Shown: positions 17,591 to 26,146, numbered from the stretch's first letter. The stretch: DNA of 46,622 nucleotides from an uncultured Bacteroidota bacterium (GCA_903881665.1 CAIRUC010000101.1:1-46622); one strand, 5' to 3'. The notes: generated by a model from the sequence alone, not told the origin. Program-made: numbers and translations.

Positions 17591-18505
17591 ATGAAAAAGA
17601 AATTATTTTTAGCCTCATTATTTGTTTTGATCGGAATGTTTTTTTCGGAGAAGTCGTTTGCACAACAAGTCATTACAGAAACTACTTTCGACAGTACTTC
17701 TACTTATATTCTTAAGTTGAGGGATGAGTCGCAATTGGTAGGTAAATACCTCGGTCGCGATTCTTTAAATGTGATAATAAAAACGGCTTCGATGCCTCGA
17801 GTGGAAGTGCCGATTTCTAATATGGTAAGTGTTTCGAAAGTGGATGCTGAAAATTTCAGACATGGTAAATATTGGTTTCCGAATCCGAATGCTACGCGTT
17901 ACTTTTTTGCTCCTTCGGCTTTTTGTTTAAAAGAGGGTGAAGGGTATTATCAAAATACGTATTTGTTTTTGAATTCGTTTAATGTGGGATTGTCGGATCA
18001 TTTTACCATTGGTGGTGGACTGGAATTCATTTCAACTTTCGCAAGTGCGATTAGTGGTCAGGGAGGTCCGATTCTTTATTTAACTCCTAAAGTAGGATTT
18101 GAAGTTGCTCCAAAGGTGAATGTTGGAGCAGGAATGCTATATTTTAGTATACCTAGTTTTATTAATGATAACAGCAGAAGTGGCGGTGGTATTTTTTACG
18201 GACTAGGAACATTCGGAAATACAAATAATAATTTAACTACAGGTTTTGGATGGGGCTATTTTCGAAGAGATATCGGTTCATCGCCTTTCGTTACAATTAG
18301 CGGCATGAAACGAATTTCTAGGAAAACTGCTTTGGTGTCCGAAAATTGGTTCATTCCAGGTAATGATTATTACGGGATTTACTCTTACGGCTTTCGTTTT
18401 TTTGGAGAAAAATTAGCGGTCGATTTAGGCTTTATAAATAATAGCGATATTGCTACTGCCTTGTTAATCGGAATTCCGTATGTAGATTTTGTAGTGAAGT
18501 TTTAG
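17591..18505 (+). CDS. Exported outer-membrane beta-barrel protein, function unknown
   Basis: 304 residues. Signal peptide (KKKLFLASLFVLIGMFFSEKSFAQ) with cleavage after the Ala-Gln. The first ~90 mature residues form a small strand-rich region with LKLRDESQLVGKYLGRDS, as seen in proteins annotated to sense or fold near the barrel. From about residue 105 there are repeated amphipathic strands (LFLNSFNVGLSDHFTIGGG, LTTGFGWGYFRRDIG) and the protein ends in FVVKF, a C-terminal Phe typical of barrel insertion signals. I do not recognise the family. Single gene flanked by spacers; no terminator is evident after it. Confidence 0.75.
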   Translation: MKKKLFLASLFVLIGMFFSEKSFAQQVITETTFDSTSTYILKLRDESQLVGKYLGRDSLNVIIKTASMPRVEVPISNMVSVSKVDAENFRHGKYWFPNPNATRYFFAPSAFCLKEGEGYYQNTYLFLNSFNVGLSDHFTIGGGLEFISTFASAISGQGGPILYLTPKVGFEVAPKVNVGAGMLYFSIPSFINDNSRSGGGIFYGLGTFGNTNNNLTTGFGWGYFRRDIGSSPFVTISGMKRISRKTALVSENWFIPGNDYYGIYSYGFRFFGEKLAVDLGFINNSDIATALLIGIPYVDFVVKF

Positions 18506-18614
18506 TGGGGGAGAAGCTTTATTACGTTTTAATTAGATAATCAATTAATTTTTCTAATGTACTTGAAAGTTATTTGTCAAAATCAAATCGTTTTTAGCCT
18601 GGAGTCTAATTTTT

Positions 18615-18953
18615 TCATTCTTTAAATTTTACTTCTTTGTCAATCGAATCAGGAAGAACAAGAAAAATATCTTCATTGTCTTTTTTCATGAGGTAATGTT
18701 CGCGGGCATATTTTTCTAAGTGCTCGGGGTCCGACATTAATTCGTTCATGTCTTTTTTATTACGAGCAATCTCTTGTAAATAGTATTCTTTGTCGACTTC
18801 CAATTCTTTTAACTGACGACGGTAACTTAATTGTGAAAACAAATCATTTTTATCGAAAAATAGTAACCACACAACAAAGGCTAGAGAGGTAATGAAATAC
18901 TTATTACGCAGTAGGGGAGCCCACTTTTTGAAATCAGGTTTATTGAACTTCAT
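18615..18953 (-). CDS. DivIC/FtsB-like septum formation initiator
   Basis: 112 residues. Short cytoplasmic N-terminus, one membrane helix (YFITSLAFVVWLLFF), then a coiled coil (QLSYRRQLKELEVDKEYYLQEI) and the family segment DPEHLEKYAREHYLMKKDNEDIFLV. This is the architecture of DivIC/FtsB proteins, which form a complex with FtsL and FtsQ and activate septal peptidoglycan synthesis. The R-E-x-Y-x-M-K run after the coiled coil is the conserved block of the family. It stands alone between a convergent outer-membrane gene and a spacer. Confidence 0.88.
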   Translation of the reverse strand: MKFNKPDFKKWAPLLRNKYFITSLAFVVWLLFFDKNDLFSQLSYRRQLKELEVDKEYYLQEIARNKKDMNELMSDPEHLEKYAREHYLMKKDNEDIFLVLPDSIDKEVKFKE

Positions 18954-19259
18954 GTTGTAAAAGTATAAAGTTTTTTGATTATTAAGTAATTATTTTAATG
19001 TCTTTTTATAACAGCAATGAAAATTTCGATTTTAAAGAAGATCAACCCACATTAATTCTGCTTTTTTAGATATGGGCAGGTTTTTTTATAGTTTTCTTTA
19101 ATATATAGCGCACTTATTTTTTTGTAAATCAGTTCAAATTTTCGGATGTCAGTTTAAAAAAGAAGGAATCGATGATTTTTATTAATTCATCAATTCCTTC
19201 TTTAAAAGTATCATTTGCTAAAGTGTGTTAGCTAGCTTTTGCAAATATTCTTATTATTG
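18954..19259. other. Intergenic region with one terminator
   Basis: About 300 AT-rich bases between the DivIC-like gene and the PspC gene, both on the minus strand. Apart from the terminator hairpin at 19158-19204 it shows only T-runs; no gene or consensus -7 box for the DivIC-like gene was found (TACTTTTA near 18960 is one mismatch away). Confidence 0.4.
19156..19204 (-). terminator. Terminator of the padR-PspC operon
   Basis: Long stem: AAAGAAGGAAT paired with ATTCCTTCTTT, then one C/A mismatch and GATGA/TCATC, with a ~10-nt AT loop. Read on the minus strand it ends in a T-run (plus-strand A-run at 19156-19161). Confidence 0.8.
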
Positions 19260-21023
19260 TTATTTTTTTTCTTTTGCTTCAATTACAACACCTTCTTTGT
19301 TGATTTTTATTTTTACATCTTTATTATCCCAGTTAATGGTGTCTTTATTTTTTTTAATAACTACATTTTTACCATCTACGCTTATTTGCACATTTTTGTC
19401 TCTATGGTCATTTGCATTGTTCGAATCATCATTTTTAGACTGATCGCAGTTGAGGCATTCTAAGCCAGTTGATGTCATGGTCCACGTATTTCCGGCCATG
19501 TCGAGATCGTAGGTATTCGTTTTGTTTTTGATATCGTAAATCACATCCCCCATGTCATTAGCTAAGTATACACTTTTCCCTACAGGAACTTTCAATAACA
19601 ACTTTATTTTTTGTCCGCGAAATTTTACACCTTTACTAAGTGTATAATGGTCCGATACTTTTAGTGTATTGCCTTCTTGTGCATAACGATAGTCGATTCT
19701 CCTAAGATTATCTTCTGCTTCGCGTCGGCTGGCACCTCTTCCTCTTGCAATTTCTTGTAGCTCGAAATTGTTTCCATCCGCTTTTACAATGTCTAGTTCT
19801 ACCATTTTAAAGTTAATGGAGTCGTTGCTAGAACCAAACGTCCAAATATCTTGGTCGATTGTAAAATCATCATACCATGATACATTATTATCTTCATTTT
19901 GTATTTTTTCGATTCGTAAAGTATCTCCGTTTGGTTGCGCTATTGGCATATCCACTTTATATTCTTCGTGGCTTCGAAAATCTCGGCTAATTTGTGTTGC
20001 TAAAAATAAACACAGAATTATTCCCGCAGCCCACAGCGCAGATGCTGTATAACGAATGATCTTGGAATTCGATTTTATTTTGAAAAGAGAACGAATAATA
20101 CGATAAAGTAACAATAAAACGGGAACGCCAATAACAATTCCAATTCCAATACAGGCTAATGTAAGTTGTGTGTTATTTAGAAATGCTGAGCTGAAGATAA
20201 TAGGCAATTGCGTATCTCCAATTGCCCCTGTAATTCCTAATAATGTTACGAATAATATAAATAAAATTACAATAAGCGAAACAGCTAATATTCCGATAAT
20301 GAATTTGATGAAAAATCGAAGTATTTCTAATATTAAGGAACCAACTCCTTCGATGAATCTTGCGATACCGGAGGTTCCTCGTTTAAAAGTTGGTCCGTTT
20401 CCTTTTAAACGACTTTTAATATCTTCAACTTCTTCTTCAATTGTTTTCTTTATATTATCGATGTTAACGGCTTGTCCTTTCATCTCCATTTTTTCTAAAG
20501 CAGTTTTAGCTTTAGGAATTATTATCAGCAAGATGATATATAATAAAAATCCTGAGCCAAAAACAAAGATTGAAATTGCAAATATTAATCGCAACCAAAT
20601 TGGGTCGATTCCTACATAATGACTAATGCCACTGCAAATTCCACCAACTATTTTATCATCTGGATCGCGATATAAACGTCGATATCCTTTATCGTATATG
20701 GTTGAATTTATGTTCCCTGTAGTATTGTTTGACGATGCGTTCGCAGCGCCTTCTTCATCAGCACCCGCAACTTGTTCAGGACGACCTAATGTGTTTACTA
20801 CGAAGTCAACATCCGCTTCTGTAATTACTTGTCTAGTGTTTCCAATTCTTTCGGTAAACATTTCAGCAATTCGACTTTCAATATCTTGTATTATTTCATC
20901 GCGGCCATCGGATGTGGTAAAATATCCTCTTATTGCTTCTAAGTACTTTTTTAATTTTTCGTAGGATTGTTCTTCAATGTGAAAAACCATGCCTCCTATA
21001 TTTACTGTTACGGTCTTATTCAT
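19260..21023 (-). CDS. PspC-domain membrane protein with C-terminal adhesin-like domain
   Basis: 587 residues. An N-terminal ~100-residue region (MNKTVTVNIGGMVFHIEEQ, with EIIQDIESRIAEMF) is typical of Bacteroidota PspC proteins. A PspC domain follows (YRRLYRDPDDKIVGGICSGI) with its membrane helix (LIFAISIFVFGSGFLLYIIL), then three further membrane helices at about 235-350 and a C-terminal beta-rich extracytoplasmic part (KLLLKVPVGKSVYLANDMGD). PspC proteins take part in envelope-stress signalling in E. coli; in Bacteroidota the role is not settled. Start ATG 21023 (MNKTVTV) is chosen over the upstream in-frame start at 21077 because it overlaps the padR stop as ATGA. Regulated, I infer, by that PadR. 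Confidence 0.88.
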   Translation of the reverse strand: MNKTVTVNIGGMVFHIEEQSYEKLKKYLEAIRGYFTTSDGRDEIIQDIESRIAEMFTERIGNTRQVITEADVDFVVNTLGRPEQVAGADEEGAANASSNNTTGNINSTIYDKGYRRLYRDPDDKIVGGICSGISHYVGIDPIWLRLIFAISIFVFGSGFLLYIILLIIIPKAKTALEKMEMKGQAVNIDNIKKTIEEEVEDIKSRLKGNGPTFKRGTSGIARFIEGVGSLILEILRFFIKFIIGILAVSLIVILFILFVTLLGITGAIGDTQLPIIFSSAFLNNTQLTLACIGIGIVIGVPVLLLLYRIIRSLFKIKSNSKIIRYTASALWAAGIILCLFLATQISRDFRSHEEYKVDMPIAQPNGDTLRIEKIQNEDNNVSWYDDFTIDQDIWTFGSSNDSINFKMVELDIVKADGNNFELQEIARGRGASRREAEDNLRRIDYRYAQEGNTLKVSDHYTLSKGVKFRGQKIKLLLKVPVGKSVYLANDMGDVIYDIKNKTNTYDLDMAGNTWTMTSTGLECLNCDQSKNDDSNNANDHRDKNVQISVDGKNVVIKKNKDTINWDNKDVKIKINKEGVVIEAKEKK

Positions 21024-21361
21024 TTTACTTTTGGATTTAATGTCGTAGTGTTTACAGCGATTACTAGTTCGTTCCATGTAGTGCGGAGAGCAGATAAAAA
21101 ATCTATTCCGATTAGGGTAAGTGTGTAGTACTTGCGAGGAGGACCACTCGTCGATTCTTTCCAGGAATAAGAGAGGATCCCTTGATTCTTGAGTCGGGTC
21201 AGAAGTGGGTAGAGTGTTCCTTCTACTACCATTAGTTTTGCTTCTTTCAGTTTTGAAATAATATCAGAAGGATACACTTCTCCTTGCGCAATGATACTGA
21301 GTATGCAAAACTCTAACACCCCTTTTCTCATCTGTTGTTGGGTGTTTTCTACATTGCTCAT
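21020..21361 (-). CDS. PadR-family transcriptional regulator
   Basis: 113 residues: a winged helix-turn-helix with FCILSIIAQGEVYPSDIISKL, the VVEGTLYPLLTRLKNQGIL recognition region and wing residues PPRKYYTLT. It is a short PadR (subfamily 2) without the long C-terminal dimer helix; the remaining C-terminal helix would dimerise. PadR proteins generally repress their own operon and release DNA on ligand or stress. The gene is followed at ATGA overlap by the PspC gene, a pairing common in this phylum. Its upstream region carries palindromic sites (21459-21502) lying on the promoter, consistent with autorepression. Confidence 0.92.
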   Translation of the reverse strand: MSNVENTQQQMRKGVLEFCILSIIAQGEVYPSDIISKLKEAKLMVVEGTLYPLLTRLKNQGILSYSWKESTSGPPRKYYTLTLIGIDFLSALRTTWNELVIAVNTTTLNPKVK

Positions 21362-21455
21362 CTGTTTGGTTTTTTATTGATTGTTCCGCTACTTCTTGCT
21401 CCCCATTTTCGTTGATATTGCAGGGGTGCAGTTTGATTTTCAGAATTTAATAATG

Positions 21456-21487
21456 CAAACATAGTTCTTTTGTATAGTACTATGCAA
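21456..21487 (-). promoter_or_regulatory. padR-PspC operon promoter
   Basis: On the minus strand TATGTTTG (21463-21456) fits the -7 consensus TAnnTTTG. TTG at 21487-21485 is a -33 element 21 bp upstream. The box lies ~95 bp from the padR start. Confidence 0.6.
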
Positions 21488-21502
21488 TACAAGGTACTAT
21501 GT
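21459..21502. promoter_or_regulatory. Candidate PadR operator (three related sites)
   Basis: ACATAGT (21459-21465) is the inverted complement of ACTATGT (21496-21502). Between them lies the perfect palindrome ATAGTACTAT (21474-21483). All share the half-site TACTATG/CATAGTA. The cluster covers the -7 box and the spacer of the promoter, as expected for a repressor that blocks RNA polymerase. Confidence 0.6.
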
Positions 21503-21620
21503 AAATTGTTAAACACTTGAAAAAGAGCAACTAAAAATTCAATTTATTGCTTTTGATTCATTTGTAAAATGATTTAAAGGATTCAATTAAAGGTGCCTTT
21601 CTACATTTTTGGTGCTTTAC

Positions 21621-21650
21621 TTTGTTGGCAAGCAGCTTTCCTTATATTTG
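21621..21650 (+). promoter_or_regulatory. Promoter of the trmN6-like gene
   Basis: TTTG (21621-21624), 18-bp spacer, TATATTTG (21643-21650), matching both Bacteroidota promoter elements. The ATG at 21667 lies 16 bp further. Confidence 0.65.
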
Positions 21651-21666
21651 TTATTCGCCGAACAAT

Positions 21667-22380
21667 ATGCCGGAATCAGTTTTTCAGTTTAAAAAGTTTT
21701 CTGTCTCTCAAGATAGGTGCGCAATGAAAGTGGGCACCGATGGGGTTTTGCTGGGTGCTTGGGTGATGCCTGCTTCTGCTGAATCTATTCTTGATATTGG
21801 TACCGGTACGGGTTTAATTGCGCTCATGTTGGCACAAAAAAGTACTGTTTTTATTGAAGCTGTTGATATCGATCGTGATGCTTGTTCTCAGGCTCTAGAA
21901 AATGTTCTTCATTCGCCTTGGCCCGATAAAGTCAAAATCATAAATTCTCCTTTGCAAGATTTTCGTCCTGGAAAACGGTATGATTTGATTGTTTCAAATC
22001 CTCCATATTTTATCGATTCGTTTGCGGCCACCGACGAAGCTCGCAATATTGCTCGATCTGCGTCTGCATCATTGTCATTTGCTCAATTGGTAAATGGGGT
22101 AGTTCGGTTGTTAAGTGCCTCGGGATGCTTTTGCATTATATTGCCCTCTAAAGAAGGATTTTTTTTTAGGGAGTTGGCCGAACAAAGCGGCCTATTCTGT
22201 AATCATATTACGCATGTAAAAACAAAAATGAGCAAGCCCGAAAAAAGAGTGCTCATGGAATTCGGAAGATGTGGCGAAGAATTAATAGAAGACGAATTGA
22301 TTATTCACGAAGATAAAGATGATCGTGTATATACCGATCAGTATAAATTGCTTACGAGGGATTATTATATGGCTTTCTGA
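21667..22380 (+). CDS. tRNA1(Val) (adenine37-N6)-methyltransferase
   Basis: 237 residues. An N-terminal FQFKKFSVSQDRCAMKVGTD, SAM motif I ILDIGTGTGLIALMLAQ, the acidic VDIDRDA and the catalytic NPPY motif of N6-adenine methyltransferases (IVSNPPYFID), followed by ARSASASLSFAQLV. This matches TrmN6/YfiC, which methylates A37 of tRNA1(Val). Some family members methylate other substrates, so the exact target is inferred. The frame begins at 21622, but the promoter at 21621-21650 lies there; ATG 21667 (MPESVFQFKKF) is the start. No partner genes close by. Confidence 0.88.
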   Translation: MPESVFQFKKFSVSQDRCAMKVGTDGVLLGAWVMPASAESILDIGTGTGLIALMLAQKSTVFIEAVDIDRDACSQALENVLHSPWPDKVKIINSPLQDFRPGKRYDLIVSNPPYFIDSFAATDEARNIARSASASLSFAQLVNGVVRLLSASGCFCIILPSKEGFFFRELAEQSGLFCNHITHVKTKMSKPEKRVLMEFGRCGEELIEDELIIHEDKDDRVYTDQYKLLTRDYYMAF

Positions 22381-22404
22381 AGTGCGTTGCTGTTAGTTTA
22401 AACG

Positions 22405-22505
22405 CGGAGGCGGCGTAGCCGAGTGGCATCATAACAAATCAACATCATCTGCGCATCCCGTGATAACGGGATCAGCGGTCCATTAAGCCGGAATCAGCGG
22501 CCCAT
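22405..22505. repeat. REP-like intergenic element
   Basis: GC-richer island in an otherwise AT-rich genome. It has CGGC-GTA-GCCG (22411-22421), the hairpin ATCCCG-TGATAA-CGGGAT (22455-22472), and a 13-bp direct repeat ATCAGCGG(T/C)CCAT at 22471-22483 and 22493-22505. Similar TCATCTGCG/ATCAGCGGTC words are scattered between genes in other Bacteroidota (from memory). It separates two converging genes. Confidence 0.5.
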
Positions 22506-22510
22506 AAAAA

Positions 22511-23833
22511 TTACTCCTCAAACTTCACCCCGCAGCCAGATAATTCGTTTAGTATTGGTGCGTAAATTTCTTTATGAACCGGAATTTGGACTCCTTTCAA
22601 TGATATCTTGCCATGTAATATCATACGAGCAGCAATTCCCAAAGGTAATCCAACCGTTTTTGCCATTGCAGTTTGTGTAGTATCGCTGCCTTTTACGACC
22701 AATGAAGAAACGATTTTTCCTTGTTGTCCACTAATCGTATATTCAAACTGATGTTGCATTACAATCATGTCTTTGTCGTCCGATTTTAATACCCATTTTT
22801 TTTCGAGTACTTGTTGTAAAATCTGAGCCGGTGTTGCATGCTTCATTCCCGTTTTTTGGTTTTCAAAAATGCCCGTATAGGCAATCATCTCCATGCTTTT
22901 GTCGTTTGCATCAATTGCACATAACTTGCATAACTTCTCTCGTATAGATATACCTTCAATATGAGCAGGAATTAAGGCTTCCACAATTTCCGCATAGGTT
23001 AGGTTTTCTGAATTTTCAATCACATACGTATCATCAGTAAGTCCTAACGTGACAAATATTTGCCATGCCTTGCAATATCCGCCTTGGCGTAATGTGCCGC
23101 GAATTAATGTGGGAATATTTTCAATTCCATAATGCTTTCTGTAGGCCAATGAATCGCGATTTGCATATCCGTCGAAGCTGCCTAATCCATCTACCGATAC
23201 TGGTGTGATTTCGGTGAAAAGTCGACTATAAGGCGTATAATGATAGTGTCCATTTTGAATGAACTTGGCGGTACCTTGTCCGGCAATAATGACATTTCTA
23301 GGATTCCAGGTGAATTTATATCCCCACGGATTATCATTTGATTCAGGGGCTACTAATCCCCCTGTATATGATTTAAAAGAAGTGATATCGGCACCCTGAT
23401 CTTGCAAGCGATGAATAATTTCCATTGCCGACATATGATCGATACCCGGATCGAGTCCGCATTCATTTAATAAAATAATATTATTGTTAATGGCATCTTC
23501 GTGGAGCTGCTGAATTTCAGCCGAAACATAGCTAGCTGTTACTAAATTTTTACCGAATAGTACGCAATCTTTAGCTGCCAAAATATGTAGGGCAGGAGGG
23601 AGAAGCGATACTACTAAATCGGCAGCATCAATTTCTTCAGCCCTTTGTGCCTCATTTTCAATGTCAAACTCAAAAGTAATAGCGGAGGGATGATTTCCTG
23701 TTTTTTCTTTGGCCAATTCAATTGATCGGTCGCCAACTTTTACGGTGTACCCATCCGTAACTGCATGTTTTAACAAATATTGAATTAGTGATCCTGATGA
23801 TCGTCCTGCACCTACAACTAATATTTTTTTCAT
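22511..23833 (-). CDS. Saccharopine dehydrogenase family protein
   Basis: 440 residues. N-terminal Rossmann fold VVGAGRSSGSLIQYLL, then VKVGDRSIELA, DLVVSLLPPALH, NECGLDPGIDHMSAMEII and the C-terminal catalytic region with FTWNPRNVIIAGQGTAKF and GKISLKGVQIPVHKEIY. The length and motifs fit the saccharopine reductase/dehydrogenase superfamily. In this family the reaction is NAD(P)-dependent cleavage or formation of saccharopine in lysine metabolism, but bacterial members also act on related adducts, such as carboxynorspermidine. No lysine-pathway neighbours are present to decide. Cytosolic. Convergent with the trmN6-like gene. Confidence 0.9.
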   Translation of the reverse strand: MKKILVVGAGRSSGSLIQYLLKHAVTDGYTVKVGDRSIELAKEKTGNHPSAITFEFDIENEAQRAEEIDAADLVVSLLPPALHILAAKDCVLFGKNLVTASYVSAEIQQLHEDAINNNIILLNECGLDPGIDHMSAMEIIHRLQDQGADITSFKSYTGGLVAPESNDNPWGYKFTWNPRNVIIAGQGTAKFIQNGHYHYTPYSRLFTEITPVSVDGLGSFDGYANRDSLAYRKHYGIENIPTLIRGTLRQGGYCKAWQIFVTLGLTDDTYVIENSENLTYAEIVEALIPAHIEGISIREKLCKLCAIDANDKSMEMIAYTGIFENQKTGMKHATPAQILQQVLEKKWVLKSDDKDMIVMQHQFEYTISGQQGKIVSSLVVKGSDTTQTAMAKTVGLPLGIAARMILHGKISLKGVQIPVHKEIYAPILNELSGCGVKFEE

Positions 23834-23966
23834 ATTCTAATAATTGGTTGCGAAGTTAAAAAAGTAATGTTCATCGACATTAAAAATAGATTTAAATAAG
23901 TTATAACTTTACATTTCCAAACTAAATAGATTGTCTATTGGCAATCAAATCTAAAAATATCCTCCC

Positions 23967-24974
23967 ATGATAAAAAAAATCGCTCTTTCATTTATCTTCT
24001 GTTTCTTAAGCTTTTTAATGATGGCACAGAACAGCAATGTTATACTTTTTACCGAAAACGGAGAAAAGTTCACTGCTATTTTAAACGGCATTCGCCAAAA
24101 TGATCGTCCTGAAACAAACGTAAAAATTACTAGTTTAAATGCAGAGTTTTATAAGCTAAAAATTATTTTCGAAAGTCAAGTACTAGGAGAGAAAAACTTC
24201 AATCTTGCTATTCAATTAGGAAATGAAACATCTTATTGCATAAAGAAAAATAACAAAGGAGAATATGTAATTCGTTTTGTGAGCTCTGTACCTATGGATC
24301 AAGCACCTACAGCACCGGCAACACAATCGGTTATTGTTTACAATGCAAATCCTGCCGCTTCAGCTTCCCCTAATGAAGCAACCGTAGTGCATCAACAAAC
24401 AACGACGACTACTACAAATGGCACTGGTAATTCAGATAATGTGAATATTAACATGGGAATTAGTATAGGTGAAAATGGAGGAAGTATTAACATGAATGTA
24501 TCGGGAATGGATAATGATACGCAGGGTACAACTAATGCTGTTCATACAACTACCACAACAACAACTACCACCACTTCAGGAGCGAGTGTTACACCTCCTC
24601 CATTACAAGAACACGCGCATCCACGCCAAGATCCACCTCCGGTAAATTACCTGCCTGGTTACAATGGTGATATTGGTTGTTCTATGCCAATGTCACCCAA
24701 TGATTTTAATGATCTTAAGAAGTCATTAATGTCGAAATCATTCGAAGAAACACGATTAACCATTGCGAAGCAAGTAGTAGGAAGTCAGTGTTTATTAACG
24801 GGTCAAGTGAAAGAACTAATCGGCTGTTTTACTTTTGAAGACTCAAAATTACAAATGGCAAAATTTGCATACGACCACACCTATGATATTGGAAATTACT
24901 TCAAAGTAAATGATGTCTTTACTTTTGAGTCGTCGATTGAAGAATTGAATGAGTATATTGAGTCAAAAAAATAA
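23967..24974 (+). CDS. Exported protein with C-terminal DUF4476 domain
   Basis: 335 residues. Signal peptide (KKIALSFIFCFLSFLMMAQ), a ~90-residue beta-rich N-terminal domain (NVILFTENGEKFTAILNGIR), a long low-complexity linker with two Thr runs (one of ten Thr) and PPP stretches, and a C-terminal helical domain of about 95 residues starting at MSPNDFNDLKKSLMSKSFEE. The last matches DUF4476, which occurs in many Bacteroidota secreted proteins; the function is unknown. The paired cysteines (IGCSMP and SQCLL, LIGCFTF) may form disulfides in the periplasm. Single gene ending at a terminator. Confidence 0.85.
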   Translation: MIKKIALSFIFCFLSFLMMAQNSNVILFTENGEKFTAILNGIRQNDRPETNVKITSLNAEFYKLKIIFESQVLGEKNFNLAIQLGNETSYCIKKNNKGEYVIRFVSSVPMDQAPTAPATQSVIVYNANPAASASPNEATVVHQQTTTTTTNGTGNSDNVNINMGISIGENGGSINMNVSGMDNDTQGTTNAVHTTTTTTTTTTSGASVTPPPLQEHAHPRQDPPPVNYLPGYNGDIGCSMPMSPNDFNDLKKSLMSKSFEETRLTIAKQVVGSQCLLTGQVKELIGCFTFEDSKLQMAKFAYDHTYDIGNYFKVNDVFTFESSIEELNEYIESKK

Positions 24975-24992
24975 GAAAAAATATTTTATTTA

Positions 24993-25028
24993 AAGGTGGA
25001 ATCATGAGAATGGTTTCGCCTTTTTTTT
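24993..25028 (+). terminator. Rho-independent terminator
   Basis: Stem GGTGGAA/TTTCGCC (24995-25001, 25014-25020), including two G-T pairs, with a 12-nt loop and a run of eight T-residues. Confidence 0.75.
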
Positions 25029-25197
25029 GCGAATTAAAGCAGGCAAGGTTTGGCTGCGGCGGTTTCTGAAATTCTTCTTTACAGATTCAATAAAAAACTA
25101 AAATTGATTCAACAAAAGGTGCTACGGTCCATTGCACTTGGGTTCGTTCCTCATTTTCAAATGGAATCATTTTCAAATCTTCAAATTGTTATTTCCC

Positions 25198-25205
25198 TAC
25201 CTTTG
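25198..25205 (+). promoter_or_regulatory. -7 box upstream of the DUF423 gene
   Basis: TACCTTTG, exact match to TAnnTTTG, four bases before the ATG at 25210. The transcript would be nearly leaderless. No clear -33. It supports the ATG at 25210 over longer in-frame starts such as 25132. Confidence 0.5.
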
Positions 25206-25209
25206 TCCC

Positions 25210-25611
25210 ATGAATGCAAAACAAGTACTTCGCATAGCCGCCATCTCTGGTGCAATCGCAGTTGCTTTTGGCGCCTTCGGTGCACACAAGCTGAAAGAAT
25301 TAATCGATGAAAAATCGGTGTTGAATTGGGAAACAGCAGTTAAATATCAATTGCTGCATACCTTGGCAATGATGTTTTGCGGGGTATTATTGATGTTGCA
25401 ACCTGTAAAGCAGTTAAAAACGGCAGCTTCTTTATTTTTAGTGGGTATCTTTTGCTTTAGCGGTAGTTTGTATTTGTTAACTACTCGCTCAATAACTGGC
25501 ATCTCTGCCGAGTTCCTTGGACCAATTACCCCCATAGGTGGATTATTATTTATTGCTGGATGGATCTTTTTATTCGTGGCAGTTAGTAAATTTACCATTC
25601 CTAATAATTGA
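25210..25611 (+). CDS. DUF423 family small membrane protein
   Basis: 133 residues and four predicted membrane helices. The N-terminal IAAISGAIAVAFGAFGAHKL and the following WETAVKYQLLHTLAMMF are the family signature of DUF423 (YgdD-like), and LGPITPIGGLLFIAGWIFLF near the end is also typical. Function is unknown; these inner-membrane proteins are widespread. Followed after 5 bp by a lipoprotein gene on the same strand, so the two probably share a transcript. Start selected from the -7 box position and the family N-terminus. Confidence 0.9.
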   Translation: MNAKQVLRIAAISGAIAVAFGAFGAHKLKELIDEKSVLNWETAVKYQLLHTLAMMFCGVLLMLQPVKQLKTAASLFLVGIFCFSGSLYLLTTRSITGISAEFLGPITPIGGLLFIAGWIFLFVAVSKFTIPNN

Positions 25612-25616
25612 TATTT

Positions 25617-26072
25617 ATGATAAAAGCTTTAATTCTAGGTGCTGCCTTCTTAGTAGTGTCTTGTCGTGGAACTAAAGAAGTTGCCCCTGTAAAAGTTGGT
25701 GCTGCAACTTCTCTTAATAATGTAATGCCCGAGGCCGTTACTTCCGAAGAATCTCAAAAAGAAGCTTCTCCCAATAAACAAGCTGCCATTATTCGCTTGG
25801 CAGTCAATTTTATAAGTATTGGAGCAGGTACCGATGTAAATGCTAAAAGGGTGCTCGATGAATACATCAATTTTTTCCGTCAAAAGACAGGAAAGCGGGT
25901 AATTTATATTGCTCACCCTTGGGGACGAGAAGGCGAAGTGGAAAACCAATTTTCGCTTTTTGAGCTCTCCGATAATGAACAAACTGAATTTGTTTTAGGG
26001 CTCAAATCGGCTGTAAAAGGAATGGAACTCATTCAAATCGAAGAAAATAAGCCCAATCGCTTTAAACATTGA
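25617..26072 (+). CDS. Small lipoprotein of unknown function
   Basis: 151 residues. MIKALILGAAFLVVSCRG is a lipoprotein signal with lipobox VVSC, so the mature protein begins at Cys16 and is anchored in an envelope membrane. The mature part has a short disordered acidic stretch and a compact ~90-residue domain with RVLDEYINFFRQKTGKRVIY and a FSLFELSDNEQTEFV helix. I do not recognise the family. Start at 25617 rather than the TTG at 25608, since only the ATG puts the signal at the N-terminus. Cotranscribed with the DUF423 gene. Confidence 0.7.
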   Translation: MIKALILGAAFLVVSCRGTKEVAPVKVGAATSLNNVMPEAVTSEESQKEASPNKQAAIIRLAVNFISIGAGTDVNAKRVLDEYINFFRQKTGKRVIYIAHPWGREGEVENQFSLFELSDNEQTEFVLGLKSAVKGMELIQIEENKPNRFKH

Positions 26073-26094
26073 TAGCAATCATATTAAAAATCAA

Positions 26095-26125
26095 TTGACG
26101 GAACACTAATTTTTCCGTTTCTTTG
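26095..26125 (+). promoter_or_regulatory. Candidate pckA promoter
   Basis: TTG (26095-26097), 20-bp spacer, TTTCTTTG (26118-26125), one mismatch from TAnnTTTG. Ends 21 bp before the ATG. Confidence 0.45.
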
Positions 26126-26146
26126 CACAAACTTTCAGGAAAAATC

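Noticed and set aside
22405..22475. GGCGTAGCCGAGTGGC looked like the D-arm of a Ser/Leu tRNA.
   Set aside because: No acceptor stem closes, no anticodon arm and no TTCGA T-loop follow; the hairpins belong to a REP-like spacer.
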